Source: an uncultured bacterium (GTDB taxonomy: Bacteria > Bacillota > Clostridia > Lachnospirales > Lachnospiraceae). Taken from it: DNA of 64,000 nucleotides. Location of the stretch: positions 1 through 64,000 of the forward strand of contig CAMXIF010000017.1 of assembly GCA_947243845.1 (NCBI GenBank), written 5' to 3'. Shown piece after piece: positions 18,153-26,230 of this stretch. The translations under genes and the position numbers were made by a program. Numbering within the stretch: the stretch's first letter is position 1; every line of letters starts with the position of its first letter. The notes beneath the pieces are model-generated. The model was not told the DNA's origin. It worked only from the letters and a program-made list of their open reading frames with translations, and ran no database searches.

Positions 18153-18270
18153 ATTTCTTCTTTCCGCTTCTCTTGTCGAGAAAGGTCAGAAACGCAATAA
18201 TGAACCCGCCAAAGGATATCAGCAAGCTGATAATCCCGATGAATATCAAAATCATATCCGCAGCTGTCAT
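18151..18270 (-). CDS. Holin-like small hydrophobic toxin (type I toxin candidate)
   Basis: 39-residue peptide too short for usual gene finding. MTAADMILIFIGIISLLI starts a single long membrane helix (about 6-31) that ends in FLDKRSGKKK, a strongly basic tail. This matches the small holin-like toxins of Firmicutes (TxpA/BsrG-like layout), which kill from inside by damaging the membrane. GGAGGGAGGT lies 7 nt before the ATG, one of the strongest ribosome sites in the window. Its own promoter (18372-18400), a structured leader and a convergent antisense RNA support a real gene. Toxicity is inference. Confidence 0.78.
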   Translation of the reverse strand: MTAADMILIFIGIISLLISFGGFIIAFLTFLDKRSGKKK

Positions 18271-18371
18271 ATTACGCACCTCCCTCCTATGTACTCCCGG
18301 CAAACCGGGGCAAGGCCTGGAGGCTACCGCCTGTCATGGGTACTTTTCCAATGGCTTTCGCCATGTCCATT

Positions 18372-18400
18372 ATCATATCATCGGCATTACGAAATATCAA
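18372..18400 (-). promoter_or_regulatory. Promoter of the toxin gene with structured leader
   Basis: TTGATA (18395-18400), a 17-bp spacer and TATGAT (18372-18377) on the minus strand. The leader of about 95 nt can form CCCGG-TTTG-CCGGG next to the ribosome site, GGC-GGTA-GCC, and a longer pairing of GTACCC with the GGGAGTAC just before the Shine-Dalgarno sequence, so translation may be restricted in the full-length mRNA. Confidence 0.65.
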
Positions 18401-18441
18401 TCTATTTTAATCGGATTTTATAATGTTTTTATTTTTGTCAT

Positions 18442-19905
18442 TTAACTATGAATCCTACACTCCACAATATCCTCTAAAGAAAACAGTCTGATATGTTCAT
18501 TCTGGGACGCAGCTTCCTTGACTTTGTCATCAAACCCGGATTCAGAAAAAAGCGCATAGAAGAACTCCGCCTGCTCTTTCTGTGGTGCCAGCTTTGCTGT
18601 CGTATTCAGATACTCCCCATAACTGAACGGTCTACCCTTAAATTTACATTCCCCTACCAGAAACTCCTTCATCTGTCTGGAAATTGCCAGGATATCAATC
18701 TCTGTCTCCGCGATTCTAAGGCCCATCGGCTTCTGTGTATCCCGCACTGTGGTCTTACCAAAGAAACGTCCTATCCTCGCATAGCGAAAAGGCAGGGCAT
18801 TCGACTTTTGCAATTCCTGTATATACTGTCTGCAGACCTCCTCAAAGGTGTAAGATGCAAATTCATGAAGAAACGGCATCACCGCAAAATCACATACGCC
18901 CTCCGCATCTCCCGATTCCAATGCCGAATAATTTGTAAAGGCAAAGGCATACCAAAAGCGGAAAAAATGATCTGTCAGTTTATAAAGCCCTCTGTTGGTG
19001 TTCGCCCGCTCCGCAATCCCCGCATCCACAGATAATTCCCGCTCTACAATCCCCAGCTGGACAAGATTCTTGAGATATACGCTGGTTTTAGAAGCATTTT
19101 CTACCAGTGATTTCTGGCTGATATCATTAAGCCGAGTACTTCCCAGCGCCACCGCTTCAATCAAAGAATTATACAAAGGTATCTCACGCAGTTCCTGCCG
19201 AAGCATGAAATCCACCTCGCTATATAAGACGCAGCCTTTGGTAAGTACATTCTCCTTGATATTATCCGCCAGCGTCTTCTCCGGGTCAAACTGTCTAAGA
19301 TAGTGCGGAATACCTCCTAATATAGAATAGACCAGTATCTTATCCCGATAAGAATAATTGGGGAAAAAACTGGACGCATCATAAAAATTCATGGCACCCA
19401 TCTTATAGATACCTGTGGCTCTTCCATAAAGCGGATTCTTATCAGACAACACTTCCTTTTCAATAAAACTCATGGAACTGCCGCATAGAATCAGCATAAT
19501 ATTAGAATCTTTCAATATCTCATCCCACAAATTCTGCAAGATAGATGGAATCGATGGATTATCCTTACACATATAGGGAAATTCATCAATGACAAGCAGT
19601 CTTTTATGGTCACCGTAAGGCAGATCCAACACAGCACGAAAAGCCTTATCCCAATCTGTAAACTGATCAGCATAGCGCTTAGTCGGAATCTCTTCCTTGA
19701 ACATCTGCTCCGAGAAAGCTTTCAGCTGTAATCTGTCTGTGCATTCCCGGCATGCAAAAAATACATGTGGTTTCCCCTCGCAGAATTTCCGGAGCGTTTC
19801 TGTCTTGCCCACACGGCGTCTTCCATAGAGCACAACCAACTGCCCCTTATCTGTGTTGTATCTATTCTCCAAAAACTGTAATTCTGCCGCTCTTCCAATA
19901 AACAT
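18442..19905 (-). CDS. AAA ATPase with DUF234 nuclease-like C-terminus
   Basis: 487 aa of the archaeal/bacterial ATPase family (ATPase_2 plus DUF234). Walker A is GRRRVGKT (28-35), Walker B is LLVIDEFPYM, and a sensor-like ILCGSSMSF follows. A winged-helix region (RLNDISQKSLVENASKTSVYLKNLVQLGIVERE) precedes the DUF234 part, where ETEIDILAIS...LVGECKF resembles a restriction-nuclease D...ExK core. Such proteins are common and often mobile; their role is unsettled (DNA-linked, possibly defence or toxin-like). AGGAGAAGG precedes the ATG. Two 29-bp repeats cover its promoter. It lies next to the type I toxin locus. Confidence 0.85.
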   Translation of the reverse strand: MFIGRAAELQFLENRYNTDKGQLVVLYGRRRVGKTETLRKFCEGKPHVFFACRECTDRLQLKAFSEQMFKEEIPTKRYADQFTDWDKAFRAVLDLPYGDHKRLLVIDEFPYMCKDNPSIPSILQNLWDEILKDSNIMLILCGSSMSFIEKEVLSDKNPLYGRATGIYKMGAMNFYDASSFFPNYSYRDKILVYSILGGIPHYLRQFDPEKTLADNIKENVLTKGCVLYSEVDFMLRQELREIPLYNSLIEAVALGSTRLNDISQKSLVENASKTSVYLKNLVQLGIVERELSVDAGIAERANTNRGLYKLTDHFFRFWYAFAFTNYSALESGDAEGVCDFAVMPFLHEFASYTFEEVCRQYIQELQKSNALPFRYARIGRFFGKTTVRDTQKPMGLRIAETEIDILAISRQMKEFLVGECKFKGRPFSYGEYLNTTAKLAPQKEQAEFFYALFSESGFDDKVKEAASQNEHIRLFSLEDIVECRIHS

Positions 19906-19918
19906 ATATCCTTCTCCT

Positions 19919-19947
19919 ATCTAATCGTGATTAGTCTAATCTAGATT
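19919..19947. repeat. 29-bp repeat copy 1 (probable operator)
   Basis: Contains the palindromes TAATCGTGATTA and AATCTAGATT side by side. It overlaps the likely -10 box (TATAAT at 19945-19950 on the minus strand) of the ATPase gene. Copy 2 begins exactly 53 bp away, about five helical turns. Confidence 0.85.
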
Positions 19948-19971
19948 ATATACTTTAATACATCTCATTTT

Positions 19972-20000
19972 ATCTAATCACGATTAGTCTAATCTAGATT
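19972..20000. repeat. 29-bp repeat copy 2 (probable operator)
   Basis: Same 29 bp as copy 1 except in the centre of the first palindrome, which here reads TAATCACGATTA, the exact reverse complement of the element in copy 1. It lies upstream of the position expected for the -35 box. Paired identical palindromes on one DNA face suggest cooperative binding of a dimeric regulator. Confidence 0.85.
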
Positions 20001-20055
20001 TGAATATATTATATGCTATGTCAGGGCAAAAAACAAGTGAAAAATTATACTACCA

Positions 20056-20090
20056 TAAAAAGGGATACCGCATCTATGCGATATCCCTTT
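20056..20090 (-). terminator. Terminator of the BlaI/BlaR1 operon
   Basis: On the minus strand GGGATA...TATCCC (20062-20087, with an inner CGCAT/ATGCG stem) is followed by TTTTTATGG. Confidence 0.85.
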
Positions 20091-20149
20091 ATGATGTCCT
20101 ATCATATGTAATTCGTGCCAATCTATTCGTGGATGGCTGCCGCCAAAAA

Positions 20150-21544
20150 CTACTTAGCAATCAATGCAGTAATCTTCAAATCTTCTGTCTCGCTCGAATT
20201 AATAACAAAGAAATAATATCTGCCGTCCTCTTCGACCTCATATTCAAAATCTATGATATCACTTCCCTCTGCACAGTGGAAGATATTATCGGGATCTTTA
20301 ATCCCTGTTTCAAAGGTCATATCTGACGGCTCGCCAATAACTCTACCCTCAATAACGCCACCCGCATCTGCCGAAAATCCGCTGGACACATAAACCTTTC
20401 CTGCCCGCACATTCCACTCAAGCGTAATCGTCCTTCCGCGCCCATTCATATTGATATCATCCATCATCACAATATCTTCCGGCGCAATATTAAATCTTCT
20501 CGCTATCTCTTCTTTCGCCACCTGATCCGCCGTCTCGAAACTTCCCAAAGACGTTTTCTCTATTGTCGTCTTTACATACCCTTCATAAGCATATGTCAAT
20601 TCGGTTCCAATAGCCAGAGAAGTTGAACTGCTTCCCAACAGAAAGGTTACCGCCAGCAGCAATGCCGCCCCTTTCCTAAATCCGCCTTTTTTATGATATT
20701 CGCCCATAGCCGCTACTCTCCTCTCATAATGCGATCTGCCATCAGCCAGTGCGAACAGTTGGAATCTCTCTCTCTTCTCATCCTCATTCAGCATATTGAG
20801 TATGGTCTGGAAATACTGCTGTTCTGAAAATCTGCCCACTGCCCTCTCACAGACCAGCCTGTCGCAGCTCATCTCGCAGATTAAGCTCATCTGCCTGAGC
20901 ATAATATGCACCAAAGGATTAAACACATGCAGCAGACTGATGATTATGCCAAACGCCTTTAAGGGCATGTCCTTCTCCACATAATGGCACAACTCATGAT
21001 AGAGGATGATTTCCGTCTCCTCCTCAGTGTACAGGTTAAGCGGCAGAATCACTACCATACCGTGATGATAAGTAATACACGGCATATCCACCGAGTCATT
21101 CCTGCACAGGGAGACCTTACCCTCTATTCCAAGTTCCGTACATATTTCCCTGAACTGACGTTTTGTTGTCTCGTCTTCTTCCGGTATATTACCCCTGCAG
21201 ACCATCACCCACTCATGACGGCGGTACAGCTTATACGCCAATAACAGCAGGAACAATGTCACCCACACGCAGCCCATAACAGCAAATAGCTTTACAATCT
21301 GCGGTGTATCATAAAACATATTGATATTGCCGTTCTCACTGCCTCTAAGCAGTCTGCCTAAACGAATGAGCAAATAGGCTGCGGGTATTGCATAAGCGCA
21401 CAGTACAACTATTGTCGAAAAGCGAATCAAACGTACATCTCTTCTAAACCATATCTTCCGGAAGATTATTCCGATGACATAGAACAATGTTCCGGAGATA
21501 TTAGTCAACAACAATGCGCAAAATAAATTACTTATCCAATCCAT
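20150..21544 (-). CDS. BlaR1/MecR1-type M56 membrane metallopeptidase
   Basis: Membrane sensor-protease, 464 aa. Several N-terminal membrane helices and the zinc motif HELCH (H183-E184-H187) of peptidase family M56 are present. The segment AVGRFSEQQYFQTILNML is also typical. After the last helix (about residue 292-312) the outside part is about 150 aa and does not look like the penicillin-binding sensor of true BlaR1: no SxxK or KTG is seen. The signal is therefore probably not a beta-lactam. It overlaps the BlaI-type gene by 17 bp and should inactivate that repressor. Confidence 0.9.
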   Translation of the reverse strand: MDWISNLFCALLLTNISGTLFYVIGIIFRKIWFRRDVRLIRFSTIVVLCAYAIPAAYLLIRLGRLLRGSENGNINMFYDTPQIVKLFAVMGCVWVTLFLLLLAYKLYRRHEWVMVCRGNIPEEDETTKRQFREICTELGIEGKVSLCRNDSVDMPCITYHHGMVVILPLNLYTEEETEIILYHELCHYVEKDMPLKAFGIIISLLHVFNPLVHIMLRQMSLICEMSCDRLVCERAVGRFSEQQYFQTILNMLNEDEKRERFQLFALADGRSHYERRVAAMGEYHKKGGFRKGAALLLAVTFLLGSSSTSLAIGTELTYAYEGYVKTTIEKTSLGSFETADQVAKEEIARRFNIAPEDIVMMDDINMNGRGRTITLEWNVRAGKVYVSSGFSADAGGVIEGRVIGEPSDMTFETGIKDPDNIFHCAEGSDIIDFEYEVEEDGRYYFFVINSSETEDLKITALIAK

Positions 21545-21908
21545 CGATCATCTTCTGTATCCTTTCCACTTCATCTTGTCGTAACGGTCTCTCGTTGGAC
21601 AAAGCACACAGGAACTCATCCGCGTTATCGTGATTCCAAAAAGTTACATAATCACTCGTCAGCTGCCCTTTGTACTCATCAAGTGGAATCAGAATCTGAT
21701 AAAAGAATACCCTGCCCTGGCGGTAGTGCCTCAGATAACCTTTTCTCACAAGGCGCGCCAAAAAGGTGGACACCGTCTGCGGCTTCCACTCTTTGTGGTA
21801 CTTGTCGTTCACCCTCTGCATGATCTCCATGAGACTCAGTTCTTCTTCCGAATCCCATACCGTCTTCATTACCAGCTGTTCACAATCTGTTAAGTTTTCA
21901 AGTGTCAT
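21528..21908 (-). CDS. BlaI/MecI-family transcriptional repressor
   Basis: 126-aa winged-helix repressor. The start LTDCEQLVMKTVWDSEEELSLMEI and QTVSTFLARLVRKGYLRHYRQGRVFFYQ are the family's DNA-binding helices and wing. The C-terminal third would dimerise and carry the cleavage site for the partner protease. GGAGG lies 5 bases before the ATG. A perfect 7-bp inverted repeat lies directly after its -10 box, which suggests autorepression. Confidence 0.92.
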   Translation of the reverse strand: MTLENLTDCEQLVMKTVWDSEEELSLMEIMQRVNDKYHKEWKPQTVSTFLARLVRKGYLRHYRQGRVFFYQILIPLDEYKGQLTSDYVTFWNHDNADEFLCALSNERPLRQDEVERIQKMIDGLDK

Positions 21909-21926
21909 AATTGCCTCCAGTAATCT

Positions 21927-21976
21927 CTACAATTACTATTGTAGGTTATAGTATTTAATAAAGTTTCCTACTTCAA
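21927..21976 (-). promoter_or_regulatory. blaI-type promoter and palindromic operator
   Basis: TTGAAG (21971-21976), a 17-bp spacer and TACTAT (21948-21953) on the minus strand. The palindrome CTACAATTACTATTGTAG (21927-21944) follows at once and has the TACA...TGTA ends of BlaI/MecI sites. Bound repressor would cover the transcription start. Confidence 0.8.
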
Positions 21977-22091
21977 TACTATTTTATTATCCGTAGAATA
22001 TCAAGTATAAATTGTCATGAATTTAACTAAAAATGAACTGGTTATGTAGTTTCTCTTTAACAAAATACTAAAAAAAGCCCAAAAATACACG

Positions 22092-22120
22092 TTGCATATA
22101 CTCGAAGGATGCTGTAAAAT
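22092..22120 (+). promoter_or_regulatory. Promoter of the MATE transporter gene
   Basis: TTGCAT (22092-22097), a 17-bp spacer and TAAAAT (22115-22120), about 50 bp before the start codon. Confidence 0.65.
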
Positions 22121-22170
22121 GTTGATTTAGTTCACCCAAGTTTTGAATCTTTTTTAATCAGGAGGCTGCT

Positions 22171-23580
22171 ATGGCAACAACTCGCACAGCAAAACACAAT
22201 CTCATTCACAAATTGGTCGGCAACAGGGCTTTCTATAAGATGGTACTGGCTATCGCTGTACCCATCATGATCCAGAACGGCATCACGAATTTCGTGAGCC
22301 TTTTGGACAATATTATGATCGGGCAGATCGGCACGGAGCAGATGTCTGGTGTTGCTATCGTCAACCAGCTTCTTTTTGTCTATAATCTCTGTCTTTTTGG
22401 CGGGGTATCCGGCGCGGGTATCTTTACCGCCCAGTATTTTGGCCAGAAAAACGTGGAGGGCATCCGGCAGACTGTCCGCTTTAAGGTATGGATGGTCTTT
22501 GTCATTACCCTGTTTACCATTATCCTGCTTCTGGTCACCGGCAATCCCCTGATCGCTCTCTATCTGCAGGGAGAGGGTACCGCAGAAAGTGTCGCCGCCA
22601 CCTTATTATACGGCCGCCAGTATCTTTGGATCATGCTGCTTGGCCTGCCGCCTTTTATGATGGTGCAGGTCTATTCCAGCACACTGCGTGAGTGCGGCCA
22701 GACTATCCTGCCCATGAAAGCCGGTATCATTGCGGTCTTTGTGAATCTGGTATTAAACTACATATTAATATATGGTAAGTTCGGCGTTCCGGCACTGGGT
22801 GTACAGGGCGCAGCGATTGCCACCATTATTTCCCGCTATGTGGAGGCATCCATTGTCCTGATCCACACACACAAACACAAGGAGCAGAATCCTTTTGTGG
22901 AAGGACTGTACAGTTCCCTAAAGGTACCCGGCAATCTGGTGCAGAAAATCCTGATCAAGGGTACGCCCCTCCTTCTCAACGAAACGCTGTGGGCTGCCGG
23001 CATGGCCATGCTGACACAATGCTATTCCGTGCGCGGCCTTAACGTGATTGCTGGACTTAACATCTCCAACACGATCAACAATGTATTCAACATTGTCTTT
23101 ATCGCCCTGGGAGATTCCGTGGCTATCATTGTCGGCCAGCTTCTGGGCGCCGGCAAGATGGAAGAAGCCCGCGACACAGATAATAAGATGATTGCCTTTT
23201 CCGTTTTTTGCTGTACCTGTGTGGCGCTTGTGATGCTTGTGCTGGCACGGTTCTTCCCGCTCTTATATAAGACGAACGATGAAGCACGAACGCTGGCAAC
23301 CTACTTTATCATGATCTGCGCCATCTTCATGCCCCAGAACGCTTTCCTGCACGCCTCCTATTTTACACTGCGTTCCGGCGGCAAGACCATTATCACCTTC
23401 CTGTTTGACAGCGTTTTTATCTGGTGTGTCAGCGTTACGATTGCCTACACATTAAGCCACTATACAGCGCTTCCCGTCATCGCGGTCTTTACCTTCGTAC
23501 AGATGGGGGATCTGATCAAATGCATTATCGGATTCGTGCTGGTGAAAAAGGGCGTGTGGCTGCAGAATATTGTGGCATAG
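22171..23580 (+). CDS. MATE-family multidrug/Na+ antiporter
   Basis: Efflux pump of 469 aa with 12 predicted membrane helices. The two-fold repeat of the family is clear: VPIMIQNGITNFVSLLDNIMIGQIG in the first half and INNVFNIVFIALGDSVAIIVGQLLGAG in the second. It probably exports cationic drugs or metabolites against Na+ or H+. AGGAGG lies 6 nt before the ATG. It is a single-gene unit with its own promoter and terminator, divergent from the BlaI/BlaR1 pair. The substrate is unknown. Confidence 0.93.
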   Translation: MATTRTAKHNLIHKLVGNRAFYKMVLAIAVPIMIQNGITNFVSLLDNIMIGQIGTEQMSGVAIVNQLLFVYNLCLFGGVSGAGIFTAQYFGQKNVEGIRQTVRFKVWMVFVITLFTIILLLVTGNPLIALYLQGEGTAESVAATLLYGRQYLWIMLLGLPPFMMVQVYSSTLRECGQTILPMKAGIIAVFVNLVLNYILIYGKFGVPALGVQGAAIATIISRYVEASIVLIHTHKHKEQNPFVEGLYSSLKVPGNLVQKILIKGTPLLLNETLWAAGMAMLTQCYSVRGLNVIAGLNISNTINNVFNIVFIALGDSVAIIVGQLLGAGKMEEARDTDNKMIAFSVFCCTCVALVMLVLARFFPLLYKTNDEARTLATYFIMICAIFMPQNAFLHASYFTLRSGGKTIITFLFDSVFIWCVSVTIAYTLSHYTALPVIAVFTFVQMGDLIKCIIGFVLVKKGVWLQNIVA

Positions 23581-23608
23581 AGCACAAAATCATACAAATC
23601 AGAACATA

Positions 23609-23643
23609 CAAAAGGATGGTTGAGAAATCAACCACCCTTTTCA
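23609..23643. terminator. Bidirectional terminator between MATE and rpe genes
   Basis: GGATGGTTGA pairs with TCAACCACCC (23614-23637); TTTT follows on the plus strand and CCTTTTG on the minus strand, so it can end both convergent units. Confidence 0.85.
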
Positions 23644-23655
23644 TATCTTTATAAC

Positions 23656-24315
23656 CTAAAACTGCTCCAAATATCCTTTTACATTCTCCGTGATATTCCC
23701 GCCAAAGACCGCCGATCCCGCTACGACCACATTGGCGCCGGCCTCCAGCACTACCTTGGCATTTTCCCGCGTGATACCGCCATCCACCTGAATATCCAGG
23801 TCTAAGCCCATCTCATCAGCCATCTGACGTATCTGGCGCACCCGCTCCGTGGATTCGGGTATATACTTCTGTCCCCCAAACCCCGGTTCCACCGTCATCA
23901 CCAGAAGCATATCTAATTTATGCAGATATTTTCTGACCGCTTCCACAGGTGTTTTGGGTTTGATGGACATACCCGCCCGGCAGCCCAGGCTGTGGATAAG
24001 ATCTATCGTTGCCTCCGCATCCTCCGTAGCTTCCAGATGAAAGGTGATGCTGTCAGCGCCGCATGCCTTAAACTCTTTGACATAACGCTCAGGTTCCACA
24101 ATCATCAGATGTACATCAAACACTTTATCTGTCACCTTACGGATGGTACGGATCACCGGCATCCCAAAGGAAATCGATGGTACGAAGACGCCATCCATCA
24201 CATCGATATGTATATATTCTGCACCGGCCTCACAGGCCTCCTTAATCTGCTCCCCCAATCTGGCGAAATCTGCCGCCAGAATGGAAGGAGATAAAATTTT
24301 TTTTCTCTCTGACAT
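23656..24315 (-). CDS. rpe: Ribulose-phosphate 3-epimerase
   Basis: Interconverts D-ribulose-5-phosphate and D-xylulose-5-phosphate; 219-aa TIM barrel of normal length. Typical motifs: SPSILAADFARLG, HIDVMDGVFVPSISFG (metal-binding His and catalytic Asp), MTVEPGFGGQ and DIQVDGGI (second catalytic Asp), VVAGSAVFG (phosphate site). It is last in the araA-araB-araD-transketolase operon and links arabinose breakdown to the pentose phosphate pathway. AGAGAGG precedes the ATG. Confidence 0.96.
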   Translation of the reverse strand: MSERKKILSPSILAADFARLGEQIKEACEAGAEYIHIDVMDGVFVPSISFGMPVIRTIRKVTDKVFDVHLMIVEPERYVKEFKACGADSITFHLEATEDAEATIDLIHSLGCRAGMSIKPKTPVEAVRKYLHKLDMLLVMTVEPGFGGQKYIPESTERVRQIRQMADEMGLDLDIQVDGGITRENAKVVLEAGANVVVAGSAVFGGNITENVKGYLEQF

Positions 24316-24346
24316 CTCAAATGCCTCTCTATCGCCAGATTGTGAT

Positions 24347-25288
24347 TTATTTAACGAAATCTTTTACCTTTGCGTAGATTCCTTTACCGTCTAAGCCATA
24401 TTTCTCTACCAGGGCAGCTGCAGGGCCGGACTCTCCGAAGGCATCCTGCATACCGATCCGCAGTACAGGAGTCGGCTGTTTCTCAGACAGGCAGTCGCAT
24501 ACTGCGCTTCCAAGTCCGCCGATCACGGTATGCTCTTCCGCTGTTACAACTTTGCCGGTCTTCTTCGCAGATGCGAGCACCAGTTCTTCATCCAAAGGCT
24601 TGATGGTGTGGATATTGATCACTTCCGCCTGAATGCCGTCAGCTGCGAGCATTTCTGCTGCATCCAATGCAGAGGAAACAGTAATGCCGCTGGCAATAAT
24701 GGTCACATCGCTGCCCTCTCTTAAGAGAACACCCTTGCCAATCTCAAATTTATAATCAGGCTTATCGTTGATCACCGGCACTGCCGCACGGCCAAAGCGA
24801 AGGTATACAGGACCCTCAAACTCGATTGCCGCCCTGACAGCTGCTTTTGCTTCCACATCATCGGAAGGTACGATAACAGTCATGCCGGGAATGGTACGCA
24901 TCAGAGCCACATCTTCGTTACACTGATGGGTTGCGCCGTCCTCACCAACGGTGATGCCTGCATGAGTGGCGCCAATCTTGACGTTCAGGTGCGGATAACC
25001 GATGGAGTTACGAACCTGCTCAAAGTTACGTCCTGCTGCAAACATAGCGAAAGAACTGATGAAAGGCACTTTACCGCAGGTCGCAAGTCCTGCCGCAATA
25101 CCTGTCATATTACACTCCGCGATACCGCAGTCGATATGGCGGTCCGGGAAGGCTTTCTGAAACACACCTGTCTTAGTAGCGCCTGCAAGGTCTGCATCCA
25201 ACACTACCAGATTCGGAAATTCTGCACCACATTCAGCAAGTGCATTACCATAGCTTTCTCTTGTTGCGATTTTCTTAACATCTGCCAT
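24347..25288 (-). CDS. Transketolase, C-terminal subunit
   Basis: 313 aa carrying the pyrimidine-binding and C-terminal domains of a split transketolase. The catalytic Glu lies in FISSFAMFAAGRNFEQVRNSIGY, and HAGITVGEDGATHQ holds the substrate-side histidines. The C-terminal domain contains VVTAEEHTVIGGLGSAV. It pairs with the N-terminal subunit gene directly upstream; the stop and start overlap by one base (TAATG), which fits equal synthesis of both halves. Confidence 0.95.
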   Translation of the reverse strand: MADVKKIATRESYGNALAECGAEFPNLVVLDADLAGATKTGVFQKAFPDRHIDCGIAECNMTGIAAGLATCGKVPFISSFAMFAAGRNFEQVRNSIGYPHLNVKIGATHAGITVGEDGATHQCNEDVALMRTIPGMTVIVPSDDVEAKAAVRAAIEFEGPVYLRFGRAAVPVINDKPDYKFEIGKGVLLREGSDVTIIASGITVSSALDAAEMLAADGIQAEVINIHTIKPLDEELVLASAKKTGKVVTAEEHTVIGGLGSAVCDCLSEKQPTPVLRIGMQDAFGESGPAAALVEKYGLDGKGIYAKVKDFVK

Positions 25289-26127
25289 TAGTTTGCACCT
25301 CCTAATTCTTCACCGATCTTTTCAAGATCTGCCATTGCCGTTGCATACTCCTCATCATTGGGAGCCTTGCCATGCCAGCCTGCATTGTTCTCCATAAAGG
25401 AAACGCCTTTACCTTTCACTGTCTTACAGATGATAGCGGTAGGCATACCCTTAGTAGCTTTTGCCTCCTTGAAAGCAGCATCGATCTGATCAAAGTCATT
25501 ACCGTCAATATTGATCACATGGAAATTAAATGCCTCAAATTTCTTGTCGATCGGATACGGGGAACATACATCGTCAATCTTACCATCAATCTGCAGACCG
25601 TTATTGTCCACGATCACTACCAGGTTATCGAGTTTGCGGTGTCCGGCAAACATGGACGCCTCCCACACCTGTCCTTCCTGAATCTCACCATCTCCAAGAA
25701 GAGTGTATGTTCTGTAAGATTTATTGTCCATTTTGGCTGCCAGCGCCATACCTACTGCTGCGGAGATACCTTGTCCCAGGGAACCTGAGGACATATCCAC
25801 GCCAGGGGTCTCCTGCATACAGGGATGTCCCTGCAGATAAGAGCCTAAGTGACGCAGTGTCTTAAGATCTTCTACCGGGAAATAGCCTCTGTTCGCCAAT
25901 ACGGAATAAAGTCCCGGAGCCGTATGTCCTTTAGAAAGCACGAAACGGTCTCTGTCCGCTTTCTTAGGATCTTTCGGATCGATATTCATCTCCTCGAAAT
26001 ACAGGTAAGTAAAAATATCTGCCGCTGACAAAGATCCGCCCGGATGTCCCGCTTTAGCGCCATGTACCGCTGTTACGATACCCTTGCGAACTTCATTAGC
26101 TGTTTTTTGTAACTCTAATTTGTTCAT
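25288..26127 (-). CDS. Transketolase, N-terminal subunit
   Basis: Thiamine-diphosphate-binding half of a split transketolase, 279 aa. Motifs: GHPGGSLSAADIFTYLYF, SKGHTAPGLYS, GSLGQGISAAVGMALAAK and the thiamine diphosphate/Mg site GDGEIQEGQVWEA...DNNGLQ. The ATG at 26127 has GGAGG six bases upstream; a TTG two codons earlier is less likely. The enzyme uses the xylulose-5-phosphate made by the preceding araABD products. Confidence 0.95.
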   Translation of the reverse strand: MNKLELQKTANEVRKGIVTAVHGAKAGHPGGSLSAADIFTYLYFEEMNIDPKDPKKADRDRFVLSKGHTAPGLYSVLANRGYFPVEDLKTLRHLGSYLQGHPCMQETPGVDMSSGSLGQGISAAVGMALAAKMDNKSYRTYTLLGDGEIQEGQVWEASMFAGHRKLDNLVVIVDNNGLQIDGKIDDVCSPYPIDKKFEAFNFHVINIDGNDFDQIDAAFKEAKATKGMPTAIICKTVKGKGVSFMENNAGWHGKAPNDEEYATAMADLEKIGEELGGAN

Positions 26128-26230
26128 CGCCAACCTCCATATATATGTTTTTGTATATCATTAACTACCACTATCATAACACAACCGAGCGCAAGCCTCT
26201 ATATAAAACTTGCGCATCGGTTTAGAACTT

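Noticed and set aside
18300-18360. Resemblance to a cyclic-di-GMP riboswitch (GGCAAACC) on the plus strand
   Set aside because: The paired elements of the GEMM fold are missing and no plus-strand gene follows; the stretch is better explained as the toxin mRNA leader.
18128-18445. 105-codon frame on the plus strand
   Set aside because: It runs antisense through the toxin gene and its promoter; no ribosome site and unlikely composition.
19919-20000. CRISPR-like paired repeats
   Set aside because: Only two copies with a 24-bp gap, internally palindromic and placed over a promoter; no array and no cas genes.
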